From Mycobacterium colombiense CECT 3035 (GTDB lineage: Bacteria; Actinomycetota; Actinomycetes; Mycobacteriales; Mycobacteriaceae), in contig NZ_CP020821.1 in the NCBI RefSeq assembly GCF_002105755.1, positions 2,232,001-2,296,000 of the forward strand: DNA of 64,000 nucleotides, read 5' to 3'. Below are positions 17,729-25,641 of this stretch, one piece after another (position 1 is the first letter of the stretch; each line of letters begins with the position of its first letter). The notes below the pieces were generated by a model. It did not search any database. It saw nothing but the letters and a program-made list of their open reading frames with translations, and was not told where the DNA came from. Both the position numbers and the translations under genes were made by a program.

Positions 17729-18937
17729 TTACTTGCCGAACAGGCTGAGTCCGTTGTCGCGCAGGAAGTGCCGGCGTTGGGCCTCCCCCAAGGCTTCCAC
17801 CCGCAAGTACATTTCCGCGGGCTCGCGCAGGCCTTCGGCGTGCGGCCAGTCCGAGCCCATCACCAGGGCGTCGGTCCCTTCGAGCTCGTCCACCAGGGCG
17901 ACGGTGTCGTCTTCCGGATACGGCACCACGAAGACGTGCCGCTTGAAGATGGCGCTAGGCCGTTCGGTCAGCGGACCGCCCAACCAGGGCCCCAGCCGGC
18001 CCATTCCGCGGCTCTTGTCCATGTGGCGCAGGAAATGCGGAACCCAGGACGCGCCGAACTCACTGACCACAACCCGGATATCCGGGAAACGGCCGAACAG
18101 GTTGTCGAAGATGAGTGCTGACAGCGTATCCGTGATTGGGCGCTCACCGTACGTGTTCTGCCATTGCCACGCGGCGAACTGGAATGGCGCCCCGACCTTC
18201 CAGCCCCAGTGGGACGCGACTTCCTGCTGATAGTGGAACTCCGAAATATGGTAGGAGACCACCGCTTTGGCTTCGTTGATCCGCGCCCAGAAGGGATCGA
18301 AGTACGGGTCGCCCGGGCTGCGACCGTATGCGGGACCGGCAGGCAGGATGATGAATTGCGCACCCGCCTCGAGCACCCGGTCCAGCTCGGCGACTGCACG
18401 GTCGAGGTCGCGCAGCGACAGCATCGCCGGCGCGTAGATGGTGTCCTTGTAGTTGAAACCCCAGTCGTCGTTGATCCAGCGGTTGAACGACTCGAAGTTG
18501 TCGTACAACGGATCGATGCCATCGAGGAAGGGTTCGGCCAGCAGTGCCCACCCCCCTGGGTACATGATCGACTTCTCGATCTGCTGTTCGGCAAGTTGCT
18601 TCAGGCGCGCGTCACGATCGAGGTACTCCGGATGCATGGGCTCGAAGAACCGCTCCGCATCGGCGGGGTTACCCGATGACCGCTGCTTGAGCATCTCGGC
18701 GAGTGACCCTGGCACGTAAGCCTTCTCGAGATCGTGCTCTTTCTCAAATGCGGTGATAATGCGCTCGTTCGCCAAGAGGGCCTTGTGACCGCTGGGCGTG
18801 TCGATCAGCCGGACAGCGGTGTCCAGCTTGCTCTTCGGCATGTACCGCGTGAAGCAATCGAGGGCCTCGTAGGAATGCTGGTCAAAATCGGTCAGCAGAT
18901 ACGGCAGCGGACCGACGCTGTCTTGGATGATCGCCAT
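17729..18937 (-). CDS. Amidohydrolase-family protein (ACMSD-like TIM barrel)
   Basis: 402 residues. The N-terminal TDFDQHSYE is the metal-binding strand (DxD/DxH type), AYHISEF-like VVSYHISEFHYQ supplies a barrel His near residue 235, SEFGASWVPHFLRHMD follows, and GSDWPHAEG near residue 365 gives the terminal metal-binding Asp. This is the amidohydrolase-2 (ACMSD-like) group, which performs decarboxylation or hydrolysis of ring-derived acids. ATG 18937 has AAAGGAG upstream. An operator-like site lies 133 bases upstream at 19070. In mycobacterial catabolic clusters such proteins are common but few have known substrates. Confidence 0.84.
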   Translation of the reverse strand: MAIIQDSVGPLPYLLTDFDQHSYEALDCFTRYMPKSKLDTAVRLIDTPSGHKALLANERIITAFEKEHDLEKAYVPGSLAEMLKQRSSGNPADAERFFEPMHPEYLDRDARLKQLAEQQIEKSIMYPGGWALLAEPFLDGIDPLYDNFESFNRWINDDWGFNYKDTIYAPAMLSLRDLDRAVAELDRVLEAGAQFIILPAGPAYGRSPGDPYFDPFWARINEAKAVVSYHISEFHYQQEVASHWGWKVGAPFQFAAWQWQNTYGERPITDTLSALIFDNLFGRFPDIRVVVSEFGASWVPHFLRHMDKSRGMGRLGPWLGGPLTERPSAIFKRHVFVVPYPEDDTVALVDELEGTDALVMGSDWPHAEGLREPAEMYLRVEALGEAQRRHFLRDNGLSLFGK

Positions 18938-19069
18938 GTTTTACTCCTTTGCCCGTTGGACGAGGCGCGGTGCCATCTTCTCGGCGTGCTTCCTGATTAA
19001 TATTCCATACTGGCATATTTTGAGCTCACGCGGGTCCCACGCGCATATTCACCGCAGGACTAGGCGATC

Positions 19070-19086
19070 ACTTTACACCGTATGGT
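19070..19086. promoter_or_regulatory. TTACAnTGTAA-type operator, site 1
   Basis: ACTTTACACCGTATGGT matches the module 2 consensus ACnTTACAnTGTAAnGT at all but two defined positions. It lies in the 227-base gap between the amidohydrolase start (18937) and the TetR stop (19164). The rest of this gap is AT-rich near 18995-19020 and otherwise featureless. Confidence 0.6.
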
Positions 19087-19163
19087 TCGGTATGAAAACG
19101 CCTCCATCCAAAATTTCTGAGCGGTTCGCACGCATCGCCGTAGCCGGCCGGCGGTATCCCGCG

Positions 19164-19886
19164 CTAAGCGCGACGCCTGCGCCGCCCAGAGGGTGTCGCC
19201 GCCGACCGGGCACGCAACCCGTCGATGATCGTGTCCAGCCCGAAGTTGAAATAATCGCGGCCACGCAAGCCGTTGAGGTGCGGCATCAACTCCGCCAGCG
19301 TGTCCTCGAGCTCCCCCGGCGGATGCAGGTCGTCGCTCAATCCGACGACCTGGTAACGGCCGAATAGGTAGGTATGGATCGTGGCATACGCCAGGTGCAC
19401 ATCGCGGCCCTGCAGTCCCGCACTGACGAGGATCTCCATGATCGCATTCAGGACCCGGCGGTCGGTGCTCTTCATCCGCTCCAGCAAGACGTTGGCCATG
19501 CCGGGATACCGGTGGAGTTGTTCATCGATGGCGTGGATGACCGCACGAAGCCGCTCGTCCCAGGGCCCAGACTCCGGCGCCGGAACGTCAACCCGCGACA
19601 AGAGCTTCCTGGCCACCAGATCGAGTAGTTCACTCTTGTCGGCGACATACCAGTAGGCCGCCATCGCGGAACGGCCCAGTTCCCGGGACAACCGACGCAT
19701 CGAGAGCGCATCCAGCCCCTCAGCACGGATAACGTTGAGCGCGGCGTCGACAATCTGATCTTCCGTGAGCGTGGGCGGCTTCGCACGTCGCGGGGCACGG
19801 GCCGTCGAGTCGCCAGCTCCCTTCGTGGCGGGTATCGCAAAACTCCATTCTGCTGGGACCTTGTCCTGTAGATCGTAACGGAGCAC
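19164..19886 (-). CDS. TetR-family transcriptional regulator
   Basis: 240 residues. The helix-turn-helix spans about residues 41-85 (TEDQIVDAALNVIRAEGLDALSMRRLSRELG, then AAYWYVADKSELL), and the C-terminal half looks like the TetR_C-type ligand domain (ERMKSTDRRVLNAIMEILVSAGLQGRDVHLAY). The AMAAYWYVADK recognition segment is of the TetR/TetR_C_1 type. The start is GTG 19886 and may lie further in. It is divergent from the ACAD-like gene at 19984, and the shared 97-base gap holds one copy of the repeated palindrome (19924-19940). It is the best candidate to bind that palindrome across module 2. Confidence 0.88.
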   Translation of the reverse strand: MLRYDLQDKVPAEWSFAIPATKGAGDSTARAPRRAKPPTLTEDQIVDAALNVIRAEGLDALSMRRLSRELGRSAMAAYWYVADKSELLDLVARKLLSRVDVPAPESGPWDERLRAVIHAIDEQLHRYPGMANVLLERMKSTDRRVLNAIMEILVSAGLQGRDVHLAYATIHTYLFGRYQVVGLSDDLHPPGELEDTLAELMPHLNGLRGRDYFNFGLDTIIDGLRARSAATPSGRRRRRA

Positions 19887-19923
19887 CCGACATTCTCCAT
19901 GGCACTGACATCACCAAGCCATG

Positions 19924-19940
19924 ACTGTACGGTGTAAGGT
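19924..19940. promoter_or_regulatory. TTACAnTGTAA-type operator, site 2 (TetR/ACAD divergent promoter)
   Basis: ACTGTACGGTGTAAGGT matches the consensus ACnTTACAnTGTAAnGT except at two defined positions. It lies 38 bases before the TetR start and 44 before the ACAD-like start, consistent with autoregulation. Confidence 0.62.
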
Positions 19941-19983
19941 TGAGTCGTCTCGTCGGCAACGACTAGGTAATGGAGGTAAGCCC

Positions 19984-21276
19984 ATGGCGTCCGAAGCCCC
20001 GGTGGCGACAACCAATGACTTCGCCGCACTGCTGAAGCCGGACAACCTATCGGCGCTGATGCGTGCCACGTGGACCTGGGACGACCGTGCACTTCGCCGC
20101 GACTTGGCCACACTGTTGGTGGATCTCGATGCCGCCGCGGGCGAGTACATGCCCGCCGGCGTCGACCCCGACGTGCTCGCGGCGCTGCGCAATCGCGCAT
20201 TGACCTCAGGCGCCCACTTCGTGTCCACCGTTCTCGGCCCAAAGCTGCTCGTCGGCACCGGTAGCGATTGGCCCCCGGATCTGATCGACGCCGCATTGGA
20301 CCCGGCGTGCTTCGCCCGGGCCGCCGATGCCTCGACCGCACACTTTCACCGGACCGGCCCGGATTACATCGCCACGCACGTCCAGGCCGCCGAGCACGTG
20401 GCGGAACCCTCGTGGCACGGGCTGGCGATCAGCGGATCTTTGGGACTCGCGGAAGCGTTCCGGGCCTATGGCTACTCGCTCAGTGACGCAGCACTTTTCG
20501 GCAACATCGGTCTGGCATGGCAAGCGCTGAAAGCCACGCCGGACTCTGCGACTGCCGTCGAATATGCAGGTCGACTGGAACAAGGCGCCATCTGCGCCGC
20601 GTTCGCCGCGGCGGAGATGACCGGTTCCTGGGACCCGGCTTTGGTGCGCACTCGCGCCACCCAGGCGCCAGGCGGTTGGCGACTCACCGGCGTCAAAAAC
20701 TATGTCCCCGCGGCCGGCACGGCCGACATACTGTTCGTGATTGCGCGGTCGGTGGCCGGGCCATCGTTGTTCGCTGTCGATCCGTCCGCCCAGGGGGTCC
20801 AGGTGGACCCGCGAGCCGGTGTCGATCCGTCACGGCCACTATTTGACGTGGCGCTTGCCGATACCCCCGCCGAACTCGTCAGCGACGAAGGCCGAGGCGG
20901 CCGGCTAATGTCTGAGGTCATCGATCTGGCCACAACGGCACTCGCGGCCGAACAAGTGGGATTGATCGAGCGGGCCATCAACGTACTGACCGACCGTAGT
21001 CCGGCTGACACCGGGGCGTTGCCCGAACGGGTACTCGAGCACGCCGCCGCCGTGTCGCTGTGGCGGCGAGCGGTGGAGAACCCGTCGCCGATTACGGCCG
21101 CCGCCGCCCACATCGGCTGCTCGAAGGCCGCCGTCAGCGCTGCTACCGCGGTCGCGGCGCACTGCGGGCCGGATGCGCAGACCGATGCCATACTGCGCCG
21201 TGCGATCTCGGCGAACCTGCTATTTGGGGGTCCCGCGGTGTCGCACGAACGACTGCTCGAGCGGCTAGGTATCTAA
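19984..21276 (+). CDS. Divergent acyl-CoA dehydrogenase-like protein with atypical N-terminus
   Basis: 430 residues. ATG 19984 follows GGAGG. From about residue 200 the chain resembles an ACAD: AAFAAAEMTGSWDPALVRTRATQ, GGWRLTGVKNYVPAAGTADILFVIA, FAVDPSAQGVQV, and LAAEQVGLIERAIN. The first 140 or so residues do not look like an ACAD helical domain. The C-terminus ends at VAAHCGPDAQTDAILRRAISANLLFGGP, without the usual HGGxG and FAD motifs. It may be a FAD-poor partner subunit, or an enzyme of altered function. It is divergent from the TetR gene and shares its operator. Confidence 0.65.
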   Translation: MASEAPVATTNDFAALLKPDNLSALMRATWTWDDRALRRDLATLLVDLDAAAGEYMPAGVDPDVLAALRNRALTSGAHFVSTVLGPKLLVGTGSDWPPDLIDAALDPACFARAADASTAHFHRTGPDYIATHVQAAEHVAEPSWHGLAISGSLGLAEAFRAYGYSLSDAALFGNIGLAWQALKATPDSATAVEYAGRLEQGAICAAFAAAEMTGSWDPALVRTRATQAPGGWRLTGVKNYVPAAGTADILFVIARSVAGPSLFAVDPSAQGVQVDPRAGVDPSRPLFDVALADTPAELVSDEGRGGRLMSEVIDLATTALAAEQVGLIERAINVLTDRSPADTGALPERVLEHAAAVSLWRRAVENPSPITAAAAHIGCSKAAVSAATAVAAHCGPDAQTDAILRRAISANLLFGGPAVSHERLLERLGI

Positions 21277-21295
21277 AACCGACAACCAATACCGA

Positions 21296-21312
21296 TATCT
21301 GTATAACAGATA
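21296..21312. promoter_or_regulatory. Inverted repeat TATCTGT-ATA-ACAGATA upstream of ferredoxin
   Basis: A perfect 7-bp-arm palindrome with a 3-base centre, between the ACAD-like stop (21276) and the ferredoxin start (21339). It differs from both repeated palindromes of the window. Probably an operator of the ferredoxin-SDR pair. Confidence 0.5.
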
Positions 21313-21335
21313 CAGGCTCGAATCAGGAGGTGTGA

Positions 21336-21536
<201 letters not shown>

Positions 21537-21539
21537 CCG

Positions 21540-22376
21540 ATGCCGGGCAGAGTTGACGGCAAGGTCGCATTCATCACCGGCGCGGCACGCGGGCAGGGCC
21601 GCAGCCACGCCGTGCGGCTGGCACGAGAAGGCGCTGACATCATTGCGATCGACGCCTGCAAGCAATTCGACGCGGTGCCGTTCCCGCTGTCCACGCCCGA
21701 CGACCTGGTCGAGACGGCGGATTTGGTCAGGGCGGAAGGCAGGCGCGTCTTCACCGCGGAAGTTGACGTCCGTGACTATGACCTGCTGAAGGCTGCGGTG
21801 GACAACGCTGTGGAACGGTTGGGGCGCTTGGACATCATCGTCGCCAATGCCGCCATCAACAGCGAAGGCAGCCCCCTGGCGGCCATGGCCGAATCCGACT
21901 GGCAGGACGTCATCGATATCAACCTGTCCGGAGTGTGGAAGTCGGCCAAAGCCGGAATTCCCCATATCGTCGCGGGCGGCCGAGGCGGTTCCATCGTGCT
22001 GACCAGTTCAGTCGGCGGATTGAAGGCCTACCCCAATATCGGCAACTACGTCGCCGCCAAGCACGGCGTGGTGGGCGTAATGCGCGCCCTGGCCGTCGAG
22101 CTCGCTCCGCAGTTCATCCGCGTCAACTCCGTGCACCCCACCCAGGTGAATACACCAATGATGTTGAACGACTACGGATACAGCGTTTTCCGCCCCGATC
22201 TGGACAACCCGACTGCGGAGGACATCGCCCCGGTGTCGCAGATGATGAACACCCTGCCGATACCGTGGGTGGAACCCGATGACGTCGCCAACGCCGTACT
22301 ATTCCTGGCCTCCGATGAATCCCGCTACATCACCGGGGTCGCGCTGCCCATCGACGCGGGCGCACTACTGAAATAG
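21540..22376 (+). CDS. Mycofactocin-type SDR oxidoreductase
   Basis: 278 residues. The N-terminal FITGAARGQGRSHAVRLAREGADIIAIDAC and the insertion after it (KQFDAVPFPLSTPDDLVETADLV) are hallmarks of the SDR subfamily whose NAD is held non-exchangeably and re-oxidised by mycofactocin. Ser is in LTSSVGG and Tyr-Lys in YVAAK. Such enzymes oxidise alcohols, for example terpene or hydroxylated steroid-like alcohols. ATG 21540 begins 3 bases after the ferredoxin stop. It converges on the SDR at 22396 with a hairpin between. Paralogues are at 29703 and 40348. Confidence 0.9.
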   Translation: MPGRVDGKVAFITGAARGQGRSHAVRLAREGADIIAIDACKQFDAVPFPLSTPDDLVETADLVRAEGRRVFTAEVDVRDYDLLKAAVDNAVERLGRLDIIVANAAINSEGSPLAAMAESDWQDVIDINLSGVWKSAKAGIPHIVAGGRGGSIVLTSSVGGLKAYPNIGNYVAAKHGVVGVMRALAVELAPQFIRVNSVHPTQVNTPMMLNDYGYSVFRPDLDNPTAEDIAPVSQMMNTLPIPWVEPDDVANAVLFLASDESRYITGVALPIDAGALLK

Positions 22377-22409
22377 CGCGGCCGACGACACCCCACTATT
22401 CGGCCGCGC
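22376..22409. terminator. Bidirectional terminator hairpin
   Basis: Perfect 10-bp stem GCGCGGCCGA (22376-22385) / TCGGCCGCGC (22400-22409) with a 14-base loop, between two convergent SDR genes and overlapping the stop of the minus-strand gene. There is no long T tract, as is common for mycobacterial terminators. Confidence 0.65.
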
Positions 22410-23220
22410 CGCTAACGGCTGCCTGGTAGAGGTCTTCATCGCTGGATTTCCGCCAATTCTTCAGCGCGGCTCGCGCCACCGGGTCACAGCCTCGACGCAT
22501 CGGGCCCTCGTTGTCGAAAATTGCATCCACGATTGCCGCGGCGGCGACTGCCGGCGGCGTCGCCAAGTGGCGAATCTGCTCGAAACCGGCCGTGGTGCGT
22601 TTGGCCATTTCCGCATATTCCGCGAACCGCACGGCTTCCGGCGGGCGGATCACCGCGCATTCGTAGAGGGCATCGGTGTCCACTATCGCCGGAACGATCT
22701 CGACGACCCTAATACCGAACGGCGCCAGTTCAATCCGTAGGGAATCGTCAAGGGCGCTCACGGCTGCCTTCGCCGCGCGATATGCCGATACCCATGGTGT
22801 CGGCTGCAGGGTGGCCGCCGTCGAAAAGTTGCAGATCACGCCGCCGCGCCGTGCCCGCATGATCGGGACCACTCGCCGGGTGAGCTCGACGGCAGCGAAC
22901 ACGTTCAGCTCAAAGGTGCGCCGCCACTGGTCCATTGGCGTGACCTCGAATGGAAGATCATCTTCCATACCGCCGGCGTTGTTCACCAGAACCGCGGTCG
23001 TTTCCGGGAAACAGAAGTCACCTGGCGCGGTGACGTCAAGCGCAACCACATCGATGAGCTCGACGGCCGAACCCGCGGCGCTCAACAACTTGTCCGAGGC
23101 TGCGACATTACGCATTGTCGCCAAGACCCGGTGCCCGCGGTTGGCGAGTTCGATTGCCACCGCGGCGCCAATGCCACGGCTAGCACCGGTAACAACCGCC
23201 ACTGGATCCGTTGATGACAT
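22396..23220 (-). CDS. SDR family oxidoreductase
   Basis: 274 residues. TGASRGIGAAVA at residues 12-23, NNAGG, Ser in NFSTAATLQ and YRAAK for the Tyr-Lys pair. The segment DDSLRIELAPFGIRVVEIVPAIVDTDAL and the C-terminal region resemble 17-beta-hydroxysteroid dehydrogenase or retinol-dehydrogenase-like classical SDRs, not FabG. ATG 23220. It lies downstream of the hotdog gene at 23358, separated by 138 bases that include a hairpin (23295-23318), so it may have its own promoter. Confidence 0.82.
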   Translation of the reverse strand: MSSTDPVAVVTGASRGIGAAVAIELANRGHRVLATMRNVAASDKLLSAAGSAVELIDVVALDVTAPGDFCFPETTAVLVNNAGGMEDDLPFEVTPMDQWRRTFELNVFAAVELTRRVVPIMRARRGGVICNFSTAATLQPTPWVSAYRAAKAAVSALDDSLRIELAPFGIRVVEIVPAIVDTDALYECAVIRPPEAVRFAEYAEMAKRTTAGFEQIRHLATPPAVAAAAIVDAIFDNEGPMRRGCDPVARAALKNWRKSSDEDLYQAAVSGAAE

Positions 23221-23294
23221 CCCTACGCTCCCAACCGCGCGACGGCGAGCATCGCGGCAAGCCCGTTTCGCTTTCCGAGTGGCGAACGCACCGC

Positions 23295-23318
23295 CATGGT
23301 GATCACCGCATCACCATG
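23295..23318. terminator. Hairpin downstream of hotdog thioesterase
   Basis: Perfect 9-bp stem CATGGTGAT / ATCACCATG with a 6-base loop in the 138-base gap between the hotdog gene (stop at 23358) and the SDR start at 23220. Moderate GC and no T tract; it could be a terminator or an operator of the SDR. Confidence 0.45.
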
Positions 23319-23357
23319 CCGTCACCCGCCTCTTTCGACCTTCGCTCCGGTCCACAC

Positions 23358-23882
23358 CTAAGCTTCACATTGTCCATCGAGCCACTCCTGATGGCGCTCA
23401 TAGTGATTCGACGGCCGCCGGACCATGGTTGCGTGGGCAGACGCCAGCACCGCGCCACTGCTGGTCAGACTGAGCTCGGCGGCAACGTACACCCGGCGAC
23501 CTTCACGTCTCACGACGGCCGCCCGGCTGGTCAGCGGACGGGATATCGGCACCGGTTTGACGAAGTCGATCTTGAGGCTGCCCGTCACGACGAACTCGTC
23601 ACCCAGCGTGACACAGTGTCCGACGATTTCGTCGAGCACCCCAGCCGTCCATCGGCCATGTGCGACTTGATCGGCCGCCTCGTACTCGGGCGGGCAGATG
23701 ATCTCGCTGATGACCGTGCCGTCGTCCTGGCGGTGTTCCCGCAGTAGGCCCAGTCGGCAATGGTTGAGCGTCCGGCACCCAAGGCAAAGCTGAATACCGT
23801 TCGGACAGCTGACGATAAGCGACGATCCGTTGTGCGTGAGCTCGCGCAGACGCGCGAGCGGTCTCTGCGCGTGACTTGTCAC
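23358..23882 (-). CDS. PaaI-like hotdog thioesterase with N-terminal Cys motif
   Basis: 174 residues. The hotdog core has VAHGRWTAGVLDEIVGH near residue 92, where the PaaI active-site HGG reads HGR while the Asp-Glu helix is intact, followed by GSLKIDFVKPVPISRP. Before it is CLGCRTLNHCRLGL (about residues 33-46), a C-x2-C-R-x4-C-R-x-G-L motif shared with the hotdog gene at 32074. The cysteines could bind zinc or an Fe-S cluster. GTG 23882 is the best start seen. An operator-like site lies 55 bases upstream. Likely an acyl-CoA thioesterase that releases free acid or CoA. Confidence 0.75.
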   Translation of the reverse strand: MTSHAQRPLARLRELTHNGSSLIVSCPNGIQLCLGCRTLNHCRLGLLREHRQDDGTVISEIICPPEYEAADQVAHGRWTAGVLDEIVGHCVTLGDEFVVTGSLKIDFVKPVPISRPLTSRAAVVRREGRRVYVAAELSLTSSGAVLASAHATMVRRPSNHYERHQEWLDGQCEA

Positions 23883-23936
23883 GGCGTCTCGCCAAGTGTC
23901 GAGCGCGCCACTAGGGAGCTCATCACTCGGCGCATA

Positions 23937-23953
23937 ATCTTACAGCGTAAGGT
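23937..23953. promoter_or_regulatory. TTACAnTGTAA-type operator, site 3
   Basis: ATCTTACAGCGTAAGGT differs from ACnTTACAnTGTAAnGT at two defined positions. It lies in the 106-base gap upstream of the hotdog gene (start 23882) and downstream of the NTF2-like gene. Confidence 0.62.
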
Positions 23954-23988
23954 GGAGAGGTCGGCGATGCAAGGGCGACTCGTTGTCC

Positions 23989-24504
23989 TCACTGCCGGCG
24001 TTCCGAACCGCTGAAAAAGTCCATCAGTGCCGATTTGCCGCCGTGTTGCGCAATGGCCGACATGACACTGGGCATCAACGCGGTCGATGCGTGCAGAGTA
24101 TCCACATACTCTCGCACGGCGACGATGACATTGCGGTCCGCGGCCAGTTCGGTCACAAACGTATATACGTTGTTGTAGATCGCAGTCTCACTGACCGCGC
24201 CATGGCTTTCAACCATCAGGGCTACGTGATTACCCTCCACGATCGAATCAACGAAATCGAACCGCATGGGTACGATCTCGAGGATTTCGGCCAACACCGC
24301 CTTCATCGCGGCCATCGGGTGATTCTGCCGCGTCACCATGTCCCACCAGGTGCCTTCGTCATCGAACGTCCCGAGGCCCTGGCTGATCTCGCCCTGACTG
24401 ATCAGGCGCCACGGTAACCACGCCAGGGCGGTTGCGGTATCGCGGTCGCGCACGCCGCCTGCCGTCGCCTCAGTCGGGCCATCTCCTCTAGCACTGTTCG
24501 TCAT
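23989..24504 (-). CDS. NTF2/SnoaL-like protein
   Basis: 171 residues. The pattern of a helical N-terminus, then GTFDDEGTWWDMVTRQNHPMAAMKAVLAEIL, MRFDFVDSIVEGNHVALMVESHGA and YNNVYTFVTELAADRNVIVAVREYVDT is that of NTF2-like isomerase/dehydratase-fold proteins, especially those annotated near ketosteroid isomerase. The ATG at 24504 lies 4 bases after the LLM stop, so the two genes are co-transcribed. Module 1 has the same combination of LLM enzyme, hotdog protein and NTF2 protein. Catalysis is plausible but unproven. Confidence 0.7.
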   Translation of the reverse strand: MTNSARGDGPTEATAGGVRDRDTATALAWLPWRLISQGEISQGLGTFDDEGTWWDMVTRQNHPMAAMKAVLAEILEIVPMRFDFVDSIVEGNHVALMVESHGAVSETAIYNNVYTFVTELAADRNVIVAVREYVDTLHASTALMPSVMSAIAQHGGKSALMDFFSGSERRQ

Positions 24505-24508
24505 GCGC

Positions 24509-25591
24509 TCACGTCGCAGCCGTGATTGCGGTCGCGGCGTTACCTTTTGGCGGGGGCGCTGCGAGAAGCGGTGCTAGTCGGGTGCAGATCGTTGTGATGT
24601 TCGCGGCCACAATGTCGTCGGCCATACCCCCGAGGGATGCCCACAGGAACACCGTCCGGACGGGCGCCCCGGCGCAGTGGGCGCGGATACGTTCCGCAAC
24701 GACCTCGGGGGTGCCGTACGTGAAAGAACCGAGCGGAGCATGGGTGGCCGAATTAATCACCCGGTCGAGGTCGATGGGCTTGGGCGGCGGGCGACCGGTG
24801 CCTTCAACCATGTGTTGTCGATATGAATCGAGCTGATAACCAAGGTGTTTGGACACGACGCTCCAGTCCCGTTCGGGATCTTCGGTGGCCCATCCCTGGA
24901 AGCCGCCCGCCATGACGGCTTCGTTCAGCGGATGCCCACCTGCTTCCAGCCCCGCCGCATAGGGCTGCCAGAGTGAGGCGTCGGCCGAAAGTAATCTTTC
25001 CCCCAAAAGTCCCGCCCGACGCGCGCCCTGCGGCCCCTGGTAGCCCATCCAGATGGGTGGTCGCTCCTGCACCGGGCGCGGGCGAATACCGTTAGGTCCC
25101 CATAATTCTCGCAGCCGGCGAGCGGTCTCGTCGGTGCGCGCATACCTGTTCTTCAGGGAGGCGTCAAACAGTTGGAACTCCGGCACCCGGTAACCGGCCC
25201 CGATTCCAAGATCGAGGCGCCCACCCGAAATCACGTCCACGGTTGCGCCTTGCTCGGCGATCTCGACGGGATGATGCAGCGGAGCGATAACGATCGCCGT
25301 GCCCAAGCGGATTCGCTCGGTACGTGCCGCCACTGCGGCCGCGAACGTCAACGGGTTCGACATGTAATCGTCGTCGAACAGATGATGTTCGGTGAACCAC
25401 GCCGAGGCCGCCCCTAAACGCTCCGCCTCCTGACACATCTCGATCGTGAATCCGTATAGATACGAAGGGGTCTGGCGCCACCGGGTGGGATTGCGGAGAT
25501 CGAAGTACACGCCGACCTCGATGGTGCCGGGGCTGATGTCGGGTGGCCTTGTTCCCCAGGGGGGTTGAGAGGCGTCAGTGACGGGGATCAC
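24509..25591 (-). CDS. LLM class flavin-dependent oxidoreductase
   Basis: 360 residues and close paralogue of the LLM gene at 13613: both have FTEHHLFDDDYMSNPLTFA-type and GRLDLGIGAGYRVPEFQLF segments and the WATEDPERDW motif. The luciferase-like barrel binds FMN or F420. The annotated GTG 25591 coincides with the edge of an operator-like palindrome (25591-25607), so the mRNA may be leaderless or translation may begin slightly downstream. It is divergent from another, more distant LLM gene at 25642 and is followed closely by the NTF2-like gene. Confidence 0.85.
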   Translation of the reverse strand: MIPVTDASQPPWGTRPPDISPGTIEVGVYFDLRNPTRWRQTPSYLYGFTIEMCQEAERLGAASAWFTEHHLFDDDYMSNPLTFAAAVAARTERIRLGTAIVIAPLHHPVEIAEQGATVDVISGGRLDLGIGAGYRVPEFQLFDASLKNRYARTDETARRLRELWGPNGIRPRPVQERPPIWMGYQGPQGARRAGLLGERLLSADASLWQPYAAGLEAGGHPLNEAVMAGGFQGWATEDPERDWSVVSKHLGYQLDSYRQHMVEGTGRPPPKPIDLDRVINSATHAPLGSFTYGTPEVVAERIRAHCAGAPVRTVFLWASLGGMADDIVAANITTICTRLAPLLAAPPPKGNAATAITAAT

Positions 25592-25607
25592 TCTTACACT
25601 GTAACGT
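25591..25607. promoter_or_regulatory. TTACAnTGTAA-type operator, site 4 (between two LLM genes)
   Basis: CTCTTACACTGTAACGT carries the perfect 11-bp core TTACACTGTAA and the right-hand GT flank. It lies between divergent LLM genes starting at 25591 and 25642 and could control both. Confidence 0.68.
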
Positions 25608-25641
25608 ACAACGCGTTGCTCATCGATTTCAGGAGACCGCC

